In this document: positions 40,701 to 51,559 of the stretch, piece after piece | How positions within the stretch are numbered: the stretch's first letter is position 1 | Layout of the letters: the number at the start of each line of letters is the position of its first letter | NCBI GenBank assembly: GCA_900708905.1 | Contig: CAADRB010000025.1 | Coordinates: 1,421,211 to 1,485,210 of the forward strand | Direction of reading: 5' to 3' | Origin: Hymenolepis diminuta | Taxonomy: Eukaryota > Platyhelminthes > Cestoda > Cyclophyllidea > Hymenolepididae | Length of the DNA stretch: 64,000 nucleotides | Position numbers and translations under genes: made by a program | The notes under the pieces: generated by a model | Told to the model about the DNA's origin: nothing | Database searches by the model: none | Seen by the model: only the letters and a program-made list of their open reading frames with translations

Positions 40701-43700
40701 TTTCATATTATTTATTTAAATTAAGTGATTATCTGAATATCGGGGACATAAATTCATCCAGAAGCACAGAGATCAAGTTATGAAAAATTTGCATATTATA
40801 ATGTAAATTATACTCCACGTGCGAAAGTTTCATAATACTTATTTTCGACTCCGCTGTCATCCCTTCCTAAAATAAGTTACAATTCCGTTTGTACAAATGC
40901 TAATTCAAGATTAAAACTTATAAAGATTTTTGCATAACCATAGGTAATAAAAATAACAAAACCCCTACGTTATCTGCATATACATTGTTTAATAACAATT
41001 AGAAATACTATCTGAGAGCGACTGCTTTCGTTTAAGATATAACTTTATGTGAATAAAGGAATTACCGAAAGATTGAGCGAAACGGTGCTCTCTGTGATGT
41101 TAACGTTATCTGGAAGTAGGAGGTGATCAGCAGAGGAAAGTTCAACAGAACGTAGCATGAGAAAGAATAAGAGAAGTCCAGAAATGACCAGACAGAGCAT
41201 TACCGTCAACAAAATCTTTATAGTGATGCGTTGAGGTCGTAGACGTTGATCAGTCAATGGAATCAGCGCTATGTACTCGCTACCGTTTGAAGCGCCTGCA
41301 TCTGGAACAAATGAAAAAAATAGTATAAAATCATTCGAATTCTCCGAACGGAATTCGTCCTTTATAAGTCAGATCTTTTTTCATTACTGGGATTGAAGTC
41401 CCCGTACTACTTTATTGCCAGATAACTAGGTGTCAAACTAATCCCCTATATCCAAAACCTATCTATAGACAAAAGAGGCAACCATTTTTAAATCCAGGTC
41501 TTCTGTATTCTCCCTACTGGGTCCGAGCTGCCGCTGCCAAAATAAACACCAGTGTGCAAACTAAATTATATAAGACGTTGTCATGGCCAAGTCAACGAAG
41601 TCAATTCCCGTCTCTAATACCGTAAATCCCCCATCTTAAAAAGATTTGAGAAAAATGGTAGTGTGAAGTTGCCAAATGTATGCGAATGGTTGCCGAAAAA
41701 AGCAATACTTTTGCACTATCGACGGGATCACCATTCAACAGGCACAGTGATCAACAAGGGCTTTCAGTATCCAATTTCTAGTTGTTTAGTGGACAAGAAT
41801 GGTTGAAACACATCCCAGAATATCATCTTTTTTGTTGATATTAGATTCTCCACGAGATTTTTCCAAAAGATCGTTTTATCAAGAAGTGTAGGTTCCTCTA
41901 GTTGAAAAGAGAATTAATTATCGCGATTCCCAAGGATCGAACTTTCCTACCCTTTCCTTAAACTAATTGCCCTCTGATGTAGCTACGCAACCTGTTGAAG
42001 CGATATAACTGTAAATTTAGGAATGCGGTAGAACACTCCCAGTAGTTGTCGAAGGCCCACGAACCTCATTTTTTCCTTAATATTTTCACGGGTTTAGGTG
42101 TTATCTCATGATTTAACGTTGTGTAATGTAGAATAATAACGAACCAGGAAATATTAAAACTCCTGAAGTGCGTTGAAGAAATTGTTTCCATTAACTGATT
42201 TGGATAAAGGAAGGGTATCCTTGAGACGTTCTGATAAACCCACACGCCACTACCCCCTCTTATTTACTGATGCGATCGGCCATCCACATCATTGGATGTG
42301 CGACGATGAATATTAATCTCTGACTATGCGGCCATGCAAATTGACCGCGGTGCTACCAACAGGCTAAAGAGAAGCCCATCAATTACGGTTTAGTCCATTC
42401 ACTGACAACGAGAACGGTAAAAAATACCACATTCTTTCAAAAATATGTAAATGACAGCAATAGTGCACACCGAAGAAACGTTCTATATTTCAATGACTGA
42501 TAACCCACTTTTCATGATTAAGGGGAAACGTTCTTCAGAAATTTACAATGAGACTAAATGATACAGAAATACCAAAATGTGAAGGTTAATTTGGCAGTTC
42601 CCTTAAGAATGGAAGAACTTCTCATTGGTTATATCATTGTCCAATTAATTAATTAATTTCTCATTGAAATGTGGCATTAATATAACAGTAAATAGACATT
42701 GGTATAAACTAGGCTGCCTCAGCGATACTGTTAGGTGTTCAATAACAAATGTCATAGTAAAAGTCGATAAATTGAAGAGAATGAGTATAGCCCATTTGGT
42801 GAGGTATTAACAAATCTTGACTTAGGTAACCTGAGGTCACTCTTATGAGAAGCTTGTATTCATCCACCTCTCAATGGATCAGAATTAACAGACGATACTG
42901 ACCTTCCACATGACAGAACATGCGCTGATGCCTACAAATCAATGATTTTGCAGGGATGCAATTTGACTGCCGCGCATTCATATAAACTATGGTAATTGTG
43001 ATAAAACAGTAAGCAAACCGGATAAAATTGTAGCTTATACTAGCTTAAAACCTATGTGTTAATGAATATAGTAGTGCAACCACTAATTTTTCCCATTCTG
43101 GGCAAAATGAGATGAAAATCTTCTCCAAATAACAAACAAAATAGACTGCCTGAAAAATATGTGACAATTAAGTTACAAGTGAGTTCAGACCTTCATTCAG
43201 AAAAATCATCCGATTATCAACAATCGTCATGAAAATTGTTCAACCTCCTTCATACTTTACTTTTCTAGCCTTTCAGTAAATGTAATATTGACAAGTTCAC
43301 ATCCTTATGTTCAAACCGTACTTTAATACGACTATTAATTTATATTTTCTACTGATCATTTAGACTGAAATTAAATAGAATAGTACACTGCAGGATGCGT
43401 AAGGAATCTGACTACACTTATAATTTTAGACCTTAAACTAACCTGGCAATAACAATTTATTTTTTTCTCAGAAGATCTCATGGTAGGCACTAGTATTGCC
43501 AATGAAATGAAAAGACACTCTGTAACAGTGTCCATAAAAGTGAAACACAGTAATTTAGCCGCCAGATCTTCCGTTTGCAAATTAGAAAGGAACTGCTGAA
43601 TGAAACCAATGGAGATGAATTGGTCACCACGAGGAAGGGAAAACAGCATTGTCAAAGTTCTGCTCACTCACTCATTCCCACTCACAACACCTGAGTTTGT

Positions 43701-46670
43701 GGGAAGAGTGCATGACATGATGGACGAAAATCCGGGAAAGTCAATGCTCGACATCTTGCCAAATATCTTCAAGTGTCTCAAGGAACAAAACTATTTAAGG
43801 AAGGTTGTTCATCAAGACCTCGGATACAAATCATATCTTCTTTGGCGAGGTCAGTTTATGTGGACAAAAACAACTCAAGAGAATTATTTAATGCGTTCAA
43901 AACAACTCTTAAATAAATTGAGATATCAAGAAGAACAGCCGTGTCTGGTTTTTCTCCCACCAAAACACTTCCACCAGGATGAAAATTCAATCGAAGAAAT
44001 GACAGATAACTATGTGTGAGTGGACTCCACTGAAGTTCCAACTGTTGTGCACACACTACGTTTCCATCAACAGTGATGGTCTTCGGTGTTGTTAGCAGTG
44101 AGGGAGGGGCGGTATATCATGAATCTTCCATATTTTCCACAAGTCCTTAGAGTCAATGCAGATGCAAATGCCTATGTAGGCACTCTTTAAATCATTAGTG
44201 TTAAGCCGACTTGGCCAGTGGAGGAAAACCCCTCTATGTCTTCCAACAAGATTCGGCTCCATCTCGTTAAGCTCTCAAAACTCAGGATTGGATGGATGGT
44301 TGAGAATTTCTATCATCATGTCACACCATGTCAAACTTATACCCGCCTCCTAACTACTCACCAGACCCTAATCCTTTCAACTATTAGGTGTGAGACGGGG
44401 CGGAATGGAGCGTGGTTGAAAAGGAATTCAATATGCACCCCATAACACCAAATCCTCCTCTCTCATGGAAACAATAGCTCGAGCAGTGGGGAACATCAAT
44501 TAAGACCATCTGGTGAAAGCTTGCAGTTGCTTTCGGACTCGAACTGAGTGGATGATGGAAGCTGAAGGAGGATATATAGAATAAAATCTAGGTTAAAGAG
44601 TATTATGTTTACTTGTTTTATTATAAAAAATTTTAAATTTCAACCATTAACAGTTTCGACTTCTGTTTTTCTAATGCGTAAGGTGTCGTCGGATGCCTTT
44701 TCCACTCTCTACACAAAAAGCAGACTAAATAGGAAACTGTCAGCCCGCCAGTGTTTAAGAATTAGTGTGCAAATAAAAATAGTCCCAATTTCAATGACCA
44801 AAGGTTTAGATGCTTAAGAATGTGCCATGAAATCAGTATATTATAAAAGTTCACAAACTACTGTATAGTGCTGAGATGGTGAAGAAGCATTGCAGAAATG
44901 TCATGAAAAAACTCAAGGCACAGGCTCGATAATGAAGCACCAAAACCAAAAATTAAATACGATACTAAAACTTCATATTACGCGCTCTCATGATAGATGT
45001 TTATAAAGGGGACCAACAATTTTACTTTCATTCAAGAGAGACCACTTGGATGAAAGTACTGGTAAAAGTAAAAGAATGTGCCAAATTCCAACGATGGATA
45101 ACCAATATTCAACGATTTCTAAGACAGAATGATTGAAAAAACAGCTCTCTAGAAAGATCGCCTAAATGTTTAATAAGTTCCCAAGTTATCGGCAAACTAT
45201 GCAGCCCAGAAATCAGTTATTTAAGAACAAAGATCTAAGTTTTGAAAATCAAAGCCACAGATTCTACAACGCTGTTTCGAACTGTTTAAAAAATTTTAAA
45301 TTGTGTGCAATTTCAATTTAAAACTAACACCTCATGTTTTTTTGTGTTATTCTCATATTACATGCTTATAAAAACTGATTAGTGATTGCATTTTTGATTT
45401 TTAAATAGAGAGTAACTATTCAATCACTCCAGATTATTAAATGGAAGGCGCAATGATATAGACATATCAAAATCGATCAGGCAGATCGAGAAGTTTCTTA
45501 GAAAGGGGAAAAATTTTTACTACGTGTAGCGTTAAAATTTTATTTATTACCACTACAATAAAATAACCTAGGTTGAGTAAATACCTCGTTCAAATAATTT
45601 CTGACTGCTCAAATGCAGGAACACGTAGAACATGATCAGATCAATTGAAATAAACATGATTAAAACGATATAAGTATAACTTGTATTTGGAAATTTCCGA
45701 TTGATAAGAAATGGACGATTTTGTTTTAAGTTCATATGGTGAATAAAACGTAAAAATTTATTCAGTTGGTGCAGTCATGTAAATAAGTAAATATATATTT
45801 ATATTTATATATATAATCAAGCAAACCCGCTCATATTAATTAGGATACGTGGCAAATGGCTGGCTTTCTAGTTAGCCGATGATTGCGTTCATAGGGAAAC
45901 TCAAATAAACGAGATGAAGTCTATGAACACTACTTAGGTGTGCCGAAAATATTCGATTAGGCTTCCTAAAACACATACACAGAATATTAATTACCTATAA
46001 TTAAATAAACATACATTTCTATGTATGCAAGTAGAATTATAGTTCCAAAAGTTCTCTAGATAGACTAATAGTTTAAGTCTTATCATAGAAAGAGGTCAAA
46101 AACGTCAGAATTAACCTAGTGCATTAAAATTTGAAATAAGACTTTATTAAGAGAATGATCTTGCATTTTTCAGAATGTTTACAACCACATTCCGACGTAA
46201 ATGTAGCTGAATAGTTACACGTATGATCAGAAAACGGGATGAAATCGAGACGAACTCACAAGGAAATATCATACAACCAACAGATATCAGCCGCCAACAA
46301 ATTTAAGACACCTGATGCTCAATTTTTGTGCAGTCATAGGCCAAGTTATTTAAAACTGTCAAAATCAAAGGAAGATGAATGACTAAAAAGACTATTCAGG
46401 AATGCAAAAAAGTGAAACATTTAAGATCGAACGATTTCAATACGCGGCGTGAAAGTCACCACATAATTATAAATTTAAAGGAAATATAGAGATACCAATA
46501 TAAACAATGATACTTCACGTATTGCAATGGATAAAGTTTAAGAATATCTAAATCTCACCATCCTCGATGACACCGCTACCCCTACAAGTGGGACATTCCC
46601 TAGTAGATGAAATACATCCGTAATTTGTGACACTCTGTCTTGCAGGTATACCTTTGAACACGTTTCCCAT
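37735..46670 (-). CDS. TMEM106: TMEM106 family protein (lysosomal type II membrane protein)
   Basis: I assembled five coding exons on the minus strand: 46670-46559, 41301-41066, 39871-39681, 38588-38529 and 37831-37735. All introns are GT-AG (5257, 1194, 1092 and 697 nt), phases agree and the product is 231 residues; human paralogues have about 250-275. It starts MGN, with Gly2 suited to myristoylation as in the family. A CPTCRGSG motif at 26-33 matches the family's CPTCQGTG zinc-knuckle-like site. TDQRLRPQR at 54-62 is the family signature before the membrane segment (about 67-87). The luminal part has likely N-glycosylation sites (N105, N114, N120), a WNFVPLHVE segment matching the LEA-2-like domain, and a C-terminal cysteine in LVSC. 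Family members sit in late endosome and lysosome membranes and affect lysosome acidification and trafficking. The fourth exon (60 nt) is the least certain, supported by phase and a MCQMNN...YYNQIYIT alignment. Intron 1 holds a dead mariner copy in the opposite direction. The start codon is 557 bp from that of the divergent PARS2. Confidence 0.85.
40186..40285 (-). repeat. truncated SINE body fragment
   Basis: The stretch 'aggaaagctttttccaactc' followed by 'tcatcttga.agagagat' matches the tail and body of the SINE at 50805-51024. The tRNA-like head is missing. It lies in intron 2 of the TMEM106 gene, in the same orientation as the gene. Confidence 0.5.
42268..42365 (-). repeat. diverged SINE head and core
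   Basis: Contains the family core (ggccatccacatcattggat at 42278-42297) next to a decayed tRNA-like head ('ctgactatgcggccatgc' and 'gaccgcggtgctaccaac'). It corresponds to the head of the SINE at 50805-51024 and lies in TMEM106 intron 1. Confidence 0.5.
43560..44584 (+). mobile_element. dead mariner-type transposon (transposase pseudogene)
   Basis: The plus strand carries most of a Tc1/mariner-superfamily transposase. A helix-turn-helix part contains TPEFVGRVHDMMDENPGKSM and HQDLGYKSYLLWRGQFM (43690-43860). This leads into a catalytic part with EVPTVVHT (about 44030), RVNADANAYV (about 44152), VFQQDSAPS in one frame (about 44240), VENFYHHVTP (44300) and YSPDPNPFNY in a shifted frame (about 44355), ending EAEGGYIE then TAA at 44582-44584. 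The second and third acidic residues of the triad survive in shifted frames. The first (family SDEKNF) is lost, reading PPKHF. There are stops and frameshifts near 44018, 44088, 44178 and 44440, and a TGA just before 43600 cuts off the N-terminal part. Terminal inverted repeats were not found by eye. It sits antisense in the first intron of TMEM106. Confidence 0.85.
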
Positions 46671-47227
46671 GGAAACTAAACCATCAAGACAAAATATATT
46701 AATTTGAAGTAATGCAATTACTTAATAAACGTAAAAAACCCTAATCGGGCAGCAATAAAAAAATAATCATATTCAATAGAAGAAATAAACAGTAATACAA
46801 CAAATAAAAATTAAACGATAGGTGAGCAATAAAACTGAACAGAAACTCGACTGACCTGATAGTACTGAAAAGCCTACGCATTGATTCGTTAGATATTAAA
46901 CCAATAAAATTAATAAAAATCATTCTTGGAAATCGTATTCCTACAAAAGATATCTTTATGAGAATTTTAGTAATAATAAAATTAATATAGCAAATATTAC
47001 TTAAATAATGCATTAAACCTTTGGTAAACTATTAATACCCACTATTATTTTCATTCATATACCACCCTTAACCAATTAGAACTTAAAGGCCGCAGTTTTT
47101 AAGTGTCAAGTGCCGATTATCATATGGTAAAAATTGTCCACCTGTATTCCTTTTTGAATATCAAAATAATTAGTTTGTCTTGCATATTATTCCATCATTT
47201 ATGTCTGATTTTGACGTCTAGATTTCA
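46671..47227. promoter_or_regulatory. putative bidirectional promoter between TMEM106 and PARS2
   Basis: The 557-bp interval separates the divergent start codons of TMEM106 (minus) and PARS2 (plus) and must hold both 5' untranslated regions. It is AT-rich, with no CpG-rich block and no outstanding TATA box. Minus-strand open frames inside it have no family match. A shared promoter is inferred from geometry alone. Confidence 0.5.
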
Positions 47228-48992
47228 ATGAATCGATTTACATTCTTATCAAAACTGTTGCGCCAAGGCGCGTCTATTGTTTCGGAGAAGGAGCAAAGTT
47301 TAGCTTCTCATAAAGTATACCTTATTTGTCTACTCAGTTACTAACAAAATTATAGCTTCTCCTTCACAGCGGATTATTATCATTCAGTTCTCCAGGAGTT
47401 TTCGTGCTTTCCCCAATTACATTACGAGCTGTTATTAAATTGACCAATTTTATCGATCGTAAAATGTCCGAGATAGGCGGCCAAAAGTGCATATTTCCAA
47501 CCCTCGGTCGGGATCAGCTCTGGATACGATCAGGTCGTTGGGAAAAATTCGGTAGCGAAATGTTTCGCCTTAAAGACCGAGCCGGTAGATCCTACTGCCT
47601 TCAACCTGTAACTTTTTTTTCAATAACTATTTTCAATCTAGACTCATGAAGAAGAGGTTTGCAGATTTGTTTCTAGCTTGGATCTAAATAATAATGCTCT
47701 ACCTCTTAAAATTTATCAAATTTCATCTAAATTTCGAGATGAAATTCAACCCAAATTAGGCCTTCTGAGGTGTCGCGAGTTTCTCATGAAAGGTTGGATT
47801 CACATTCAATTTCTAAGTTTGATTAATTTAGATCTTTATTCTTTCGATTTGGACTTGGAATCCGCTAAGACAACTTATGATACTCTCTCGAAAGCATACT
47901 CGGAAATATTTCATTCTCTTAAACTTCCTGTTTTTAAAGGTAGGATGCATTTTCGACTTCGTCCATCCGCATTTTTTAGTATCTGCTGATGGAGGTTTAA
48001 TGGGTGATTGTCCGTCAGACGAGTTCCATTGTCCATTACCTGCCGGTGAAGATACGTTATCGGTTTGTCAAAAGTAAATTTCAAATTAATCGATAATTTT
48101 GGTCCTCTAGCTGTAATAAAGCCGTCCTAGCTTCACAAACGGGTATGCCGTCGATATGATTTTTTCATTGTTCTAGAATCTTCTAATTGCCCTGATTGTG
48201 GTTCGGAACGTCAGGTGATGAAATCCGTCGAAGTAAATTGAATATCTAATATTCATATTTTAAAGTTGTTAGCTAGCTCATTGTTTTCTTCTTGGAGATT
48301 TGTATACATCCTCATTTAACGCAAAAGCTTCAACACCTTACGGGGATAGGTAAGTTCTGCTATGAGATTTCGTTTTAAGTTCGCTAGAATACTTCAAATG
48401 GGTTGCTATGGCATTGGCGTCACCCGGCTACTAGCTACGGCTCTTGAGCATTTTACAACTTCACTTGCAAAAGAAAATCCTCCATGTGAACTCAGGTGGC
48501 CTTCGGGATTTGCGCCTTTCATTGGTGGTATTGCTTTGCAAAAGGTACTACTGGCTGTTTGTTAGTAGTTGTGACTTTTACTTTTAGGAAAATGCAAAGG
48601 ACGCGCTGTCTGCGAATGAATTAAATATGATTCTTTCTCGATTCAAGATTCCTACCTCAATAGAGGATGATTCTTTTGTGCATTTACTTCCAAGAGGAGA
48701 TATTCTTGTTGATGACCGGTCGCGAATGAGTCTAGGAAGGAAGTTGGTTGATCTGAGACAACTTGGTGTACCCTGGATCCTTGTTGTTAAGGTGTGAATC
48801 AATTGCACTGATACCCAACTTAATCATTTATTTTAGGGACACAAGAACGATACCAATTCGGAATATGAGCTGGTAGATGTTAACAACGGAGGATTATCTT
48901 ATTCTGTTAACCTTGATGAGGCGCTTACCGCCTTTACTCAGTTGGATTTTAAACCTTTCAGACTTTGGTCGAAACCTGTTATATCTAAGTAG
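47228..48992 (+). CDS. PARS2: mitochondrial prolyl-tRNA synthetase
   Basis: Eleven coding exons join in frame: 47228-47314, 47356-47607, 47642-47792, 47832-47939, 47980-48073, 48111-48142, 48177-48232, 48273-48349, 48388-48544, 48588-48791 and 48837-48992. All ten introns are GT-AG and only 34-45 nt long. The product is 457 residues (human PARS2 is 475). It charges mitochondrial tRNA-Pro with proline using ATP. The start MNRFTFLSKLLRQ is basic and fits a mitochondrial presequence, and an in-frame TAG precedes it. Class II motif 1 lies around PGVFVLSPITLR (49-60). The SGRWEKFG and FRLKDRAGRSYC...THEE segments follow. Motif 2 is FRDEIQPKLGLLRCREFLMK (144-163) and motif 3 is MGCYGIGVTR (290-299). 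The C-terminal anticodon-binding domain carries ILVDDRSRMSLGRKL. A CPDCG pair sits in the bacterial-type insertion region. It lacks the extra C-terminal domain of cytosolic ProRS, which supports the organellar form. No frame defect was seen. Confidence 0.95.
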
Positions 48993-49028
48993 TGGAATGT
49001 CGTAATTCTGTGTTAACCTTGTAATTGC

Positions 49029-49034
49029 AATAAA
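49029..49034 (+). promoter_or_regulatory. putative poly(A) signal of PARS2
   Basis: AATAAA 37 nt after the PARS2 stop, followed by a T/G-rich stretch (ttttgtgcttgtttgt) typical of a downstream element. The close spacing and the U/G-rich tail make it a good candidate. Confidence 0.65.
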
Positions 49035-50804
49035 TTTTGTGCTTGTTTGTATGATTGTCAAGTTTGTTTGGGCCTAGCATTTGTAGTCTTAAATCGAGTT
49101 TTTTTGTTACGTTCAATCTTGATAGGATATTCTCTCTCAATGACTTAGATATGTATCGCACTTTTGAATTAATCCAGATCGATGATCATTCTCAATAAAA
49201 ACGAGAACATTGCTAATCGATATGTAGTTCGCAAGTTTTGGTCTCTATGATTTTTATATAGCTTAAATTCTAAAGCAAGTATGTTAAGATGGTTTCCGCA
49301 AAACGACTAAAAGCAACCCCCTACAAACATCTCTTGAGGGTTAAGTTATTAAGACTCACACTATAAAGTTCGTAAGTTAAGTGAAAAGATGATGGTGAAA
49401 CATTACAAAAGAACAAGCTCTAATCAGTACAAAGGCAGTACAAAAATCAAGACCGGTGGCTCTATAATGGAGTCACTAGAAGTATTTGAAGTCAAAGTAT
49501 ATGATTTAGACATAAATATCATCTAAAGTGGCACTAATCTCTGATAAAATTACTTTAGGGACCATACCAAGTGAGGCTTAATATCCTCCCATAGAACGGA
49601 TGATCTTCCTTTAACCAGTGAGAAGACCTAGAGATGGGTCGGACAATTGGACATGAATGGGAAGTGAAAGAAGGAAGGATTGGGGTGAGAGAGGAGGGCA
49701 TCAGTACTGAGCTTGGGCAATCCGGACTGTGAGGAATGGATGAAATGGGGCAAGATGGAGTAGTCGGCTGATTTCACATTCTTTGTTCATTGATGATCAA
49801 TCGGTAGGTACGCAATACATAGAGACCAGGTCTATGAGTCAGAGTGCGCAGGTATTACACATCACTTTCAATTATTGTAACTTTGTAAAATTGATACAGT
49901 TATTTATCGTTACTATTGCATGGCTTTCTATTCAGTTTAGCTATTCATTCTTTCAATCGTATTTATAAATATCACAAGGCTACCATATTTCCAGAATGAC
50001 GAATACAAATTTGGAGATTTGACAAAGCCTAGTATTTTGATAAAATCCTAGTGTCAAATTCAGTCCTTTTGTGTAAAGGATTTTGTAAAAACCATGAAAA
50101 AAATAAGTAATAAATGTACATTATTGACGATCAATGCGTTTCAATAATAGCTATAATTCAATGGAGAAAAACCAAATAGGCAACTAACTTCTTTCTCCGT
50201 CTTTGAAGCAGGGAGCTTCTAATTGATTTTGGATTCGCACGTTAGGTAAAACTAATGAAAAATAGTGGTTAGAATACACCATCTCGCTTTATGAATCACT
50301 TTAGTTAATCAAAGATAGTCCTCCTTACGGAATATTCTATTTGAAAATGAGAACACGCTTGACCAATACTGAGTTTGCAAGTTCGGGTCTCTCTCCCTCT
50401 TCTACACAGGCTATAACACTCGTCGTCTAAATCCACGCCAACATAAGTTTCCTACTGTTTCACCCACTTAGTTATTGGGCCATTAATAATAATAAGATCA
50501 TTATCGAGGATGCGAAGGGGAGAATAGGATACATAACTCTTAAAATCTTGTACAATGAAGAGGCTTATTGATTATTCTTTCTTCATTCTTCCACTCTTTT
50601 CAATCCTGAAACCATAATGTTTAGTTTTGCAGGTTATAATCATGGAAATATTTTTCTCTTCATTTAGAAGTGCAGCATTGCAATTGGAATAATTATATTA
50701 AAATGCACATCAGGCAGCACAAAAAATAAGAGCCAAATTTCATCTTTTCACGATTGTTGTATCTGATAAGGAGACTTTTAAAGTTATGGACCATTATAAT
50801 TCCC
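49035..50804. other. intergenic stretch, nothing recognised
   Basis: Downstream of PARS2 no exon, RNA gene or clear repeat was identified. A purine-rich stretch with repeated gga/gag triplets lies at about 49615-49745. Confidence 0.45.
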
Positions 50805-51024
50805 TAGCTCATTTAGGAAAGCGCTTTCCAGCACTCATCTTGGGTAGAGAGAGTCATCATGAAGTCTCCCTGGTGAGAGACACGACTTCTGTCGCCCTCT
50901 GTATTAACCAGACTTTAATTATCGCTACTGGCCATTCCACTCACTGAGCGTGAGCCGATGGAATCAAACCCGTGATCCCTGGCATGGCAGACGCGCATGG
51001 TGACCAACGCGCCACCAACGGACA
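50805..51024 (-). mobile_element. tRNA-derived SINE, best copy in the window
   Basis: On the minus strand the element opens with a tRNA-like head. The A-box-like sequence tggcgcgttggt lies at 51014-51003 and the B-box-like gggtttgattcc at 50971-50960, spaced as in a tRNA. Between them, cgtctgccatgccagg resembles the anticodon arm of tRNA-Gly(GCC), so a tRNA-Gly origin is my best guess. A 5' extension (ctgtccgttgg) and a body of about 140 nt follow ('tctggttaatacagagggcgacag', 'tctctcaccagggagacttc'). The end is near 'cgctttcctaaatgagctag', with no poly(A) or clear tail repeat. Such elements use a pol III internal promoter and depend on a partner LINE. Other copies or pieces lie at 31982-32158, 40186-40285 and 42268-42365. 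Confidence 0.75.
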
Positions 51025-51247
51025 GAGATAAGATATGTGTTATCGAATCATTATTCAACGATAAACTTCATAATTATTTTTGTCTTAGGGAAGCTAACAA
51101 ATTTCTATCAGATAGCGTCTCAAACCTTAAATAAATTTTGTGTGACTGTAAAAGACCATTATGCCTTATATAACATTGGTGGGAAGACTGGTCTAAATAC
51201 TTCCTTATTAAGACACACCGCGTTCGTGTCGATTATTTTGTGCAATT

Positions 51248-51559
51248 TGCGTGCAGAGGCCTCCTCAGCCAATCAGCAATCAATATCCCTACAGCCTAGC
51301 GTTGTTTGTATTTAAGGGCCAAGCTCGTGGACAGCGACTCATAAGGGGCTCTGTCCGCTTAAAATTCTTACTATCTCATCGCTTACACATCAATAAACTC
51401 TCTCTACTCAACACCTTTCTTGTTCTTGGTACTTTGGGAATAACCTAGCTAATTTCAGGAGCAAATTAATAATAGAGGACTTTGCTAGACGCTATCCGAA
51501 CTGCTTAGGAGGATTACCTAGCTGAAGGAAAAAGGCTTATTGGTGAAGCATCTGCTACA
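51248..51559 (+). mobile_element. solo-LTR-like dispersed repeat, copy 2
   Basis: This is the partner of 22655-22928. It starts tgcgtgcagaggcctcctc, has a TATA-like 'gtttgtatttaag' and then 'catcaataaactctctctac', where an AATAAA sits as in the R region of an LTR. It continues 'aacacctttcttgttctt' and ends 'catctgctaca'. The longer middle compared with copy 1 suggests this is closer to the intact form. No internal coding region or partner LTR lies nearby. The SINE at 50805-51024 is about 220 bp upstream. Confidence 0.6.

Noticed and set aside
41900..41960. Minus-strand 'agttcgatcc' resembling a tRNA B box
   Set aside because: No matching A box or cloverleaf could be built around it, so no tRNA gene is called.
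44870..45300. Possible second transposase-like fragment after the mariner copy
   Set aside because: Only short suggestive words were seen and no aligned motif, so it is not annotated.
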